A stretch of DNA of 64,000 bases from Ananas comosus. Its lineage: Eukaryota > Streptophyta > Magnoliopsida > Poales > Bromeliaceae. Location of the stretch: NCBI RefSeq assembly GCF_001540865.1, contig NC_033623.1, forward strand, positions 532,586 to 596,585. Reading direction: 5' to 3'. The position numbers and the translations under genes were made by a program. Below, piece by piece: positions 56,001-64,000 of this stretch (positions are counted from its first letter, which is position 1; every line of letters starts with the position of its first letter). The notes beneath the pieces are model-generated. The model searched no databases. It was not told the origin of the DNA and saw nothing but the letters and a program-made list of their open reading frames with translations.

Positions 56001-57544
56001 GTGTGTGTCAATGGATCTTCTTCTTCTTATGCTTATTCATCTTATTATTCTTCTTCTTTTGCTTGGCCCCCTGTGCTCATACTGTGGGTGTTCCCAATTT
56101 AGTAATTTGGTTTATTGTACCTGCATCAATCATCAACAGATTAGGAGATGAAGTTTCAATTTTCATTTAATCATTTGCTCAATTTTCATTTAGTCAACTT
56201 TTAGGAGCCTTTGAAGAGTAGACCAGATAATTCTTGTTTCAACCATCACCTAGATAACTATATACATGTTTCAATTTCCTTAAGAAGGTTATGTAGTTGC
56301 TAGCTTTTGCAAGAAACGCGCTGCTACGTGAGATGGTCGAATGTCGTGTGTCCTCAAATTTCTATTTCCTCCCGATTTTTTTTAAGAATCGGGAGCTTAT
56401 TCTCCGACGATCCCCTCACCATCTTTCTTTCTTGTGTCATGGTTTGGACCCACCTGAAACGCTTTTGCAGAGTCTTATTTAGAGTTTGATGCAGTTTATG
56501 ATAAAATGCCGATACACAGCGAATTTGACAGATGAACTTTTGCACCATTACCAGGGAATCTTCTTCCGGGTCGAAAAGAGCAAATGGGTGTTAGCCGAAT
56601 TCGGAGACAATTTCCACAAGCAACACTCGCCCTCGAAGAAGTACGACGTTAGCTTCTCCTTCAACCGGGTTTGCTTGAAGCGATGTCACCACGCGGTTTC
56701 GGCTGCAATGGATCCTTTCCTCTGCAGCATCCTTTTCCCCGACCCACCCCATAAAACATTCCTTGGACCCATCCATGATTTCAACTTCACCCAGAATGAC
56801 CGAGAAAGTGCCGTGATTGCGATAATAAGCCATATTATAAATCTACGAAGTCCTGAACCTTATCTTCTCGAGGGGCCTCTTTCAGAAACGCCATCAGGCA
56901 ATCTCTCTGAAATGGGGAATGTGATTCACTCAGCTATTCTGCAGCTCTACAGAACCTGCACCAGCAGTAAAATCCTTGTATGTGCTCCGAGAAACCGGAC
57001 ATTGGATGCGCTAACAAAAAGCCTGCTGGAGGACATCCCAGAATCGAGAATTTTCCGTGCCAATGCAGCCTTTCGAGAGTACAATCTCGTCCCGGATGAC
57101 ATTATGCCGGTGTGCTCATTTGAGGAGGAGTGCTTCACTTGTCCACCTCTAGCTGAGCTTGAGAACTTCAGGGTTGTTACCTCTACCTTCATCAGTACAT
57201 TTAGGCTGAAAGCTGCTGGAATTGGTGCTGATCATTTCAGTCATATCTTTCTCGTCGACGCCTCTTCTTCTACGGAGCCTGAGACTGTTGTGGCTCTCGC
57301 GAATCTCGTGGGCAAGACTACTGCTGTCATGGTGACAGGGTCACTACTCAATATGCCGAAGTGCGTGAGATCGGATATGGCGAGGAGAAATGGATTGAAG
57401 AAGTCGTTCTTTCAGAGGCTTCGTGAGATGGAGCCCTACTGTCTGGATGATCCTATGTGTATCACCCATGTTTATGGTGATGATAAACGAAATGATGGAA
57501 CTATGATACTTCCATCAATGGATACTAATGGATTCGAGTACTAA
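53029..57544 (+). CDS. SDE3/MOV10-related pseudo-helicase with Ser/Pro repeat N-terminus, 3 exons
   Basis: Three exons (53029-54945, 55773-56000, 56555-57544) join in phase 0 to about 1044 aa. Residues 1-50 hold a Cys-containing hydrophobic start (LSCFLDLCRIFFDCC) and a charged stretch. About 65-575 is low-complexity Ser/Ala/Pro DNA-level repeats (roughly nine units around SPAKAQPPHATSAGAKAS). From about 580 the protein follows plant SDE3-type RNA helicases: EQRNKISQLPRYEIPKHL, LSPSTYADYFAALLYAED, KWSDFILHDVMLELR, FVAFEIDSVPEKRPYLISRD, YDVSFSFNRVCLKR, FRANAAFRE. SDE3 acts in RNA silencing. At the Walker A position SDE3 has GPPGTGKT, whereas here it is GPLSETPSG (about 822-830). The DEAG box is replaced by VDAS (about 949-952). 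The protein stops soon after, with no second RecA domain. It is predicted not to be a helicase. A scaffold or RNA-binding role is inference. The divergent neighbour is VPS52. Confidence 0.88.
53220..54760 (+). repeat. Minisatellite encoding Ser/Ala/Pro repeats in exon 1
   Basis: About nine imperfect in-frame units of 45-57 codons, each with SPAKAQ-PHA-SAGAKAS followed by serine runs and LTPSSTASFAS. A longer stretch (about 54148-54276) recurs nearly exactly at about 54388-54516, so part of the array arose by a recent 240-bp duplication. The second gene copy has only one or two units. Confidence 0.88.
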
Positions 57545-58536
57545 GTGCACGGCGATCGTGATTCTTCTGGTACTAGGTATAGTGGAGTGGCCTGTACAGA
57601 TATATCGCAGAAAACAGTTGCTGCAGTTACTGTATATGTTTGTGGTTCATGCTGAATAATAAATAAACTGGTGCGTATCTAATAATAACTTACTCCCTAT
57701 GATGATTATTTCATGTGACTGAAAACTAGTAGTTTCATTTTTGCCTCTTGGAAGATCTTAGCATTCATAATTTGGTAGAATAGAGACATTCAACTCGCAC
57801 TCATCTAGCCGTCTATTAAATCTTATGTTCTTTTTTAATAAATCAAAAAGATATGTCAAATAAAATATTCATACATTCAAACAGGGATCGAAGTCTCAAT
57901 ATATAGTAAATATTCTAGGATAGATTGCACAAGTGATTTTTGAGCTTTTTAAGAGATTGCCCCAAAATTTTCCCGAGGTATCAGGTTGTTGCAGAACCTT
58001 CCAATTGTTATACAATTGGACCAATAATCTTTGCATTCCTGCTCCTAGCAGATTTTTGGGCATCTTAGTCTAGTTTTTATAGGAAATGAAAAAGTTAGGG
58101 ATCAGATTATGAATGTTCAAGATCCCTTGGTCAATTTATGCCTCTCTTAAATTTAATGCTTATATATTTGACACATTTCATTGATTTCAACAACCTCAGA
58201 ATGAGTAATCGTCACCTGCACTAGTATAAAATGATGAACCTCTTCAAGCAAAAACAACATGTACATGACACTCAATGCAACACGAAACTATGATTCAAAG
58301 AATAACCATTTTGAGCGTAACTGAAGCTACTGATCGGGCTTTAAATTGCATGCGTGTCAACGGAACCATCTCAGTACATTTATCACATCAAAAGACAAAA
58401 GCAGATCTCACTATATTTATCGCATCAAAAGACACAAGCAGCTGAACTTCCTAATTGGCCAAGTAGTACAGCGCAAATGCATAAGCATTTGGCATATTTA
58501 AAGTTATGAATAAGCTGACAACGGTACTTTTTGCGC
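57545..58536. other. Convergent gap between the SDE3-like and prefoldin-like genes
   Basis: Contains the 3' flanks of both genes, including an AATAAATAAA signal at 57657-57667 about 115 bp after the SDE3-like stop. No other feature seen. Confidence 0.5.
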
Positions 58537-59625
58537 TCATGAACTCCTGGAGGCTTGCCTGAGTTTTGCTTGTAATACTAGTCCGGCTTCATCTGCTATG
58601 CTTTTCTTTTTCGAAGCCATCTGCATTCAACATCGTAGAAGTTACACAGTAGCATATTAGAGAAAAATGTTCATAATAATCTGAAGTTGTTCTTGCCTAT
58701 AATGTCGAAAATAAGTTAGCCAATAAACACCACTAGGTGACACTATTTCACCGAACCTTCTTTAAAGTAGAACTTCACACCTGAGCTTCCATGGGTAATA
58801 CAGAAATAGCAACTAATGAAAACTGCACTGACGACATATATGATAACCAACAAATGATAAGTACACCCCCTAAAAGCAAAAATACAGGTGTTTTCTTTTC
58901 TCCCTACCAAAGAACAGTTTCCATTGGCGGTTTAGTTGTTTGCTTTATATTGTCCTCGCCTTCCCTTAAGTGAGCTTACACATGACAAAAAATGAGTTCA
59001 AGTGATATTCCCTCTTGATTGGCATTCTACAGGTATATTATTGCCAGTTCAGAGATGTATAATCATGTGTACAGAGTAAGAACGGTTAAAAATGAAATAA
59101 CAAGCAAATTCTACATAAAATGCACTTAAACCAAAGATAAAATTATGTTCCACGTTGCAAGAAGACAAATCCTTTGACAGCCAATAGAAATTACTGCAGG
59201 AAATGAAAAATTGAATAGGCAAAGATATATTAGGCATGAGATGTTTTTTTTGGGATTTCCAATTGATGTTGTCAATCTGTATGAAAATACTCATTACTGC
59301 ACATACAGCATTCTATGCCTATTCAAAGATGAATAACTAAATACTTGATACATCATAAGGGTCTTCTTGTTGACAAAAAGATATGCATGTCTCTCTAAAC
59401 TATTAAGTATGGATTATGCAATAAAACAATCCAATGAAAAGCTGGTGATTTTTTCAGTGAGCAAATATGAGCCATAAAAAGTATGCCTCAAAAAGCACAA
59501 TATACAATATATCATCACTTACCTCAACAAGCTCATCAAAATTAGACTTCAATAAATTGATTTTCCGCTCAAAATAATCTTTGCCTTCGGCCATGCTTTT
59601 CATACATATCTTTTTATACAGCATT
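58537..59625 (-). CDS. Prefoldin-like small coiled-coil protein, two 3' exons
   Basis: Two exons are clear: 59523-59625, encoding MLYKKICMKSMAEGKDYFER and then INLLKSNFDELVE, and 58537-58620, encoding MASKKKSIADEAGLVLQAKL and then RQASRSS before the stop. GTAAGT and TGCAG sites join them in phase. The heptad pattern and the ADEAGLVLQAKL ending recall a plant family annotated as prefoldin chaperone subunit-like; this is from memory and tentative. Upstream exons are not certain. The first exon is probably the VPS52-like leader at 61234-61300, which also ends in ATG before a GTACGT donor, but its phase does not fit a direct join, so a middle exon is missing or translation starts at an internal ATG. 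The gene could therefore be partial. Confidence 0.5.
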
Positions 59626-60597
59626 CTGCATTGATAAGATAGGTAATTAACCTTACAGATCATGCAATACAGGTATTCCAAATCAAAGACATAAACATTT
59701 CAGGTATTAAAACAAAAATGACATTGACGTCCTTTACAATGGTATGGAGGGATCAATTCATGAAAGGACAAACAGTTATCTCATAAGACTGGAGAACAGG
59801 GTATTGTAAATTATGCATTTATCCAAATCAACCAAGCATTTGCAAAACTAAAATTCAAGCAGTGATAGCCCAGAGAACATCTAACCATATAATTAACTAA
59901 CAAATTTCACAAGAAAATTAACAATTCGATAAGCCCCAACCAATCATAGTCGATAGTTCACAACAAACACAAACACTTTTGCAGGACTTATTCATGACAA
60001 CATAACAAAAGAATGGATTAGAAACCGCAAAAACCAAATAACATTTTCCTAAAGAGAGCTTCATCTGTTTAACTTCAGCTAACTTATTTCTCATTTCAAT
60101 CTTTCCTAGAAAGCTTGATTTAGTTAAAAAGAAACTCGCTAATTATCTGATGTTAGTATGCTACTATGCCAACCATTCTTTTATTGAGGTCTTTTGCACC
60201 AAATCAAAATTTTTGCGCCAAATTTAGTCGCCTGCACCAAATGATACACAAAAAAACAGATCTTTTGCATCAAATCAAGCCCACAGTCAAACAAAAGTTG
60301 GTGCCTTTTCTTACAGCAAATTAAAACACCATGATTAGGCTTTTTGCACCAAATCAAAATCTGTGCGCCAAATTTAGTTGCTTGCACCAAATGATACTTA
60401 TATAAAGCAGATTTTTTTCCACATCAAATCAAGCAACAAAACTTAGCAGAGCCTTTCGGGTTTCCACAACCGCAAGATGAAAACTTTGGGGGGTACTACT
60501 GGCACCAGGATCTTCTTCCCTCAAAACCAACAACACATTAGGGTTCCATCTAGGGTTTCGACCGAAGGGGGAATCATTAATATCATTACTATCGGTG
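59626..60597. other. Probable intron DNA of the prefoldin-like gene, with internal repeats
   Basis: 60181-60390 contains two to three diverged copies of a TTTGCACCAAATCAAAAT unit. An open stretch on the minus strand at about 60428-60620 (starting YAFDLSEGKCTDSND after a TTTTTCAG acceptor) could be an alternative exon but matches nothing I know. Confidence 0.4.
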
Positions 60598-61307
60598 CAT
60601 TTACCTTCTGACAGATCAAAGGCATACTGAAAAAGAAAAAGGAATCATTAATATCATATAAACCTACTTTTGCAACAAATAAGCATGATTAGATGAAGGA
60701 TGAATCAGGTGGTCGAGGAAGGAAACGGAGCCATCAAGAACCTGTAGAGGGAAAAGGGAGAAAGGAGGAGGATGCTTACCATTGTTGATCATCTTACACG
60801 TCTTATTCAAACTATAAATTAGCAAAAATCCTAGTTTTCTTGTTGATCAAGGTGACGCCAACATTTAACATTCGAAGAGGCCTAATTTCACATCAAGCAA
60901 GAAAAGATTAACTAATATCATATAAACCCACTTTCACAAACGAATAAGCAATATTAGATCAAGTATGGAGGATTCTTACCGTTCTCCATCATTTTACACG
61001 TCTTATTGAAACTAGGAATCAGCAAAAATCCTAGTTTTCTTGTCGATCAAGGTCACGCGAACATTCAACATTCGATGAGACCTCATATCACATTGAACAA
61101 GAAAATGGCAAGATTAATATCATATAAGCCAACTTCCGCAGAACGAAGAGGCGCAATTGGGTCAAAGATGAATCGAATAGCTGAGCGACAAATTGAAGAG
61201 GGAAACGGGACGGGGTTTGGAGAGGAAACGTACCATTAGGGATTAGAGCAAGCTAGGGTTTGGAGATTGGAATGGCGCCTCTAATGGCGAAATCGCGATC
61301 TATTCGA

Positions 61308-61351
<44 letters not shown>

Positions 61352-62180
61352 AAGCACCGACCCTTCTCTCTGCTCCGTTCAACGAGAAATTTGCGGGAAA
61401 TGGGATGCATTGATGCGTATTTATAGGGCCAGGATCGGACCGTTGGGTTGTTAACGTTTCGAAAAGCTGCGGTGAGGTTTCCGCCACTGCACTTGCTTCC
61501 TTCGGGATTGCAGGTTGAATGCGTTACATGCAGTGAGAAAGTACGTTGAAAAAATATTCTATTTATTTTTGTAATATTATGTTCTGTATATCGCGATGAG
61601 TCGATTATATATATTTTTGATTCTATTGGAGAATGCAGAAATATATTTCTATATATTTTTTTTTCAACTCTATTTTATCTAATAGTGTTAGATAAATCTC
61701 AATACCAAATTAAGTTTAAATAAAGTTTAACGGTATGAAAAATTTTAAAAACTTTATTTAGAGCCAAACAACCAATAGTCCATTTGCTTGCGATGAATGA
61801 GCAGTTAAAATCACAATTCCAAAATAAAGTTGCTAATGCATATGTTTGTCAGGCTACTAGATACACCACTATATTTATTAAAATTGTCCAACTTGTACTC
61901 ACAAATATATAGACTTTAGTTCTTAACTTCAAAAAATTTTAATTTTACTGTCTAATTTTTTTAAAGTATTTAATTTGAGCTCGTCAACAGCTCCTTAATT
62001 TTAAAATTTAAAATACATTATTTATCTTTACAAACTTAATAAGTATATTTTGTCTGGTTTATGTAACTATAAATTTATAGAAGTAGTAATTAGTCTTAAA
62101 TATTGTATTGAAAAAGTCACCAAATGACATAAATCAACCAAATAAAAAAAAATTGGATACTTTCATTAAAATTTTAATAG
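60598..62180. repeat. Second copy of the VPS52 5' region (segmental duplication)
   Basis: 60598-61490 matches about 47388-48460: leader cassettes, first exon, GA tract and promoter. 61740-61920 matches 48530-48716. 61920-62140 matches about 50880-51010 plus 51530-51600. The parts missing here correspond to the SINE, LINE and MITE insertions of the first copy. Together with 62640-63487 it forms one duplicon that includes the start of the SDE3-like gene. Confidence 0.9.
61237..61490 (-). promoter_or_regulatory. VPS52-type promoter and leader in front of the prefoldin-like exons
   Basis: Carries the same CTCCAAACCCTAG telobox, the GA run (61311-61350) and first-exon end CCCTAATG followed by GTACGT as VPS52. 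It now faces the prefoldin-like exons on the minus strand. Confidence 0.6.
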
Positions 62181-62640
62181 TCTCTCGTACTCTATCCTTC
62201 AAATAAGTTAGGCTAAATTATATAAAACCTTATGTCAAAATCTGATTTTTCATTTTCTTCTTGTCATTTAAAAACCTACACTTTGCCCCCTTGTAAAAAA
62301 AAAAATGTTCACTTCGTCCTCTGCCATTAGTAATCCGTTAGGATTCTGTTTATAAACTATTATTATATATTTTTTTATGTCAAAAATGTCCTCAGCCTTC
62401 TTTTTTGTAAACATGATGAGGGTCAAAATAGTGAGGGACAAAATGATCATTTTATCATCACAATTCATACCGTACTCTTCTGTGAATATTTTTATTTTAT
62501 AAGAAGGAAAAGTGTAGATTTTTAAATAACTAGAGAAAAAATAAAAAATCGAGTTTTGACAGAAAAATTTTCTGTAATTTAGAAAATAAGTAATATATAT
62601 TTTTACTAATTGAGTGGATGCGTTAACCATGCATGTACAT
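62181..62640. other. Intergenic, upstream of the second SDE3-like copy
   Basis: AT-rich. The 120-codon minus-strand ORF (62268-62630) has no recognisable motif and looks like chance. No transposon ends found. Confidence 0.4.
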
Positions 62641-62828
62641 GAAAAGGAGAGCCCGGCGTAGGATGCGTTAAAACTACAAAAGCCTTCTCTTTTGGTAAAG
62701 GACTAGTGCAGGTACTTTTCCCCCGGAAAACCAAAGGAAAGCTTCGTCTTACTGCGATCTGGTGATGAACTCACTCAGCTGAAAGTTATTAAAAGAAAAA
62801 AAAGGTCCATTTTCTCCAATTCGAAACC

Positions 62829-63487
62829 ATGATATCCGGCTTCCTTGATTTCTGTCGGCGCTTGTTGGGAGGGCAAGATGAAGAGAATCAAGAGGGGGGC
62901 CGCCATGGATTCGAACGACGAAGCAGCTCCGGCGGTAACTCTTCGCCGCTGCAAAGAGAGAGTTCGCAGAGGAGATCACCGGTGCCGGACGCTTCCTTTG
63001 CTTCTCCGTCTCCGGCGAGAGCTCAGCCTCCTCATGCCGCATCGGCCGGTGCAAAAGCTTCGCCGCAATTAGAACCTCCTTCATTTCATCCTCTCTTGTT
63101 TCTTCGAAGCCTTATTCTCCTTCCTCATCTTCTTCATCCTGCTTAACTCCTCCTTTATGTACAGCTCCTTTTGCTTCTCCGTCTCCGGCAAAAGCTCAGC
63201 CTCCTCGTGCCGCATCTTCTGCTCCTCCATCAACAGCTTCTTTTTGTTCGCCGTCGAAGGTTTCTGTGGATAATTTGCCGCTGTTCGCTAGCGAGAAGTC
63301 GTCGGAACCGCCCCAGTTTGATCAGCGGAATAAGATCGGTCAGCTCCCGCGGTACGAGATCCCGGAGCATCTGCAGGAGCAGATCAAGAACGATGCCGTG
63401 CCCCAGGTGCTCAAAAGGCCCTTATCGCCATCCACTTATGCTGATTACTTTGCCGCTCTGCTTTACGCAGAGGACTACTACTGTGAG
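62829..63487 (+). pseudogene. Second SDE3-like gene copy, exon 1, frameshifted; continues beyond the window
   Basis: The start MISGFLDFCRRLLGG and the block SPLQRESSQRRSPVPDASFA match the gene at 53029. Only one to two of the SPARAQPPHAASAGAKAS repeats are present. At about 63080-63089 the 5-mer TTCAT is doubled compared with copy 1, shifting the frame so the original frame stops at 63146. The continuing frame still encodes the conserved FDQRNKIGQLPRYEIPEHL and LSPSTYADYFAALLYAED up to a GAG|GTACTC donor at 63487. Selection on that conserved part may persist if translation starts elsewhere. Exons 2 and 3 lie outside the window. The 5 bp could also be a sequencing error. Confidence 0.75.
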
Positions 63488-64000
63488 GTACTCTTATCAT
63501 ATTTCATTGTCCTAACTACTTCCGAATATCATGTGATCTTTAGCGAATGCAACTCTGCTTGCTGTTGTTGGATATTCCTTTCGAGGGCGTATTTTGAAAG
63601 CTTTTTTGTTAAGACTCGCGATTTGTCGAACAACTTGGATTTTGCAACTAGGAGCGTCACGGTTCAGACTGAAGATTCTGCTCGTAGGGCCACCGAAATC
63701 TCATCTAGGTTTCCTACTGTCGTGTGTCCTCGATTGGCGCTGCCGATGATACTTCAATTGTCGACTTTAGTATTGAGCGAAAGGTTTACACCTATAGGTT
63801 CTGTATTGCAGGTCGATCCTGCTACACACTAGTATTCCCGGAAGTTCTAGACATTGGTGTTGATCTTTCGCTTCTTGAGTAGGGAGAAGCTTAATTCAGA
63901 GCGACCATACAACTCCTCCTTCATAACGATTATCTTGCGACCCTTGGTGGATTCATCCCCTTATCGTTAGTTGCAGCTGCAATCAAATATTCATACCGAG
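63488..64000 (+). other. Start of intron 1 of the second SDE3-like copy
   Basis: Follows the donor at 63488. It keeps partial similarity to 54946-55450 (for example TTATTCTAACTACTTCC-like sequence and a CCATACAACTCC... stretch similar to 55405-55440). No exon is visible before the window ends. Confidence 0.5.

Noticed and set aside
62268..62630. 120-codon minus-strand ORF
   Set aside because: Composition is Phe/Ile/Lys/Tyr-rich as expected from AT-rich DNA; no motif or splice context.

Overview
This is a stretch of nuclear plant DNA, most likely from a monocot. The intron-poor genes (two wax-synthase-like genes and a DUF1442 gene) are very GC-rich, while the intergenic DNA and introns are AT-rich. 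There are many small non-autonomous transposons, genes have long introns, and there are no operons or bacterial features. A non-grass commelinid such as pineapple is a guess only; nothing here fixes the species.

Layout. 1-7.3 kb: intergenic, with a 476-bp tandem duplication, a SINE, a fold-back element built on six palindromes, and a long-TIR MITE. 7.35-7.88 kb (+): DUF1442 gene whose conserved C-terminus lies in another frame. 10.55-14.21 kb (-): seven-exon ArfB/ICT1-like peptidyl-tRNA hydrolase with a GGQ motif and a GA-tract/telobox leader. 15.3-16.1 kb: Tourist-like MITE. 16.60-20.02 kb (-): two tandem single-exon wax-synthase-like acyltransferases. 20.1-23.7 kb: intergenic, with a perfect 77-bp inverted repeat beside the only N. 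23.75-24.76 kb (-): two-exon DUF4408/DUF761 protein. 25-32.3 kb: intergenic, with a 277-bp TRIM retroelement, a hAT MITE and other repeats. 32.29-32.66 kb (+): small basic, Cys-containing protein. 32.92-48.23 kb (-): complete 20-exon VPS52 (POKY, GARP/EARP subunit), reconstructed here as 701 aa. 48.7-52.8 kb: nested SINEs, a SINE/LINE chimera, a Mutator-type MITE and a hAT MITE. 53.03-57.54 kb (+): three-exon SDE3/MOV10-related protein that has lost the helicase ATP-binding motifs. 58.54-59.63 kb (-): two exons of a small prefoldin-like coiled-coil protein. 62.83 kb to the edge (+): second, frameshifted copy of the SDE3-like gene.

The most unusual part is 47-64 kb. A segment holding the VPS52 promoter, first exon and part of intron 1, plus the start of the divergent SDE3-like gene, occurs twice. 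In the second copy the VPS52-type leader faces the prefoldin-like exons instead of VPS52. The second copy lacks the transposons found in the first, so it serves as an empty-site control for at least two insertions. The SDE3-like gene looks like a pseudo-helicase: one RecA-like domain with degenerate Walker A and B motifs, and a long Ser/Ala/Pro repeat region whose length differs greatly between the two copies.

Exon coordinates for ArfB, VPS52, the SDE3-like gene and the DUF761 gene were read by hand from splice sites, reading phase and remembered family sequence. They may be off by a base or two in places.
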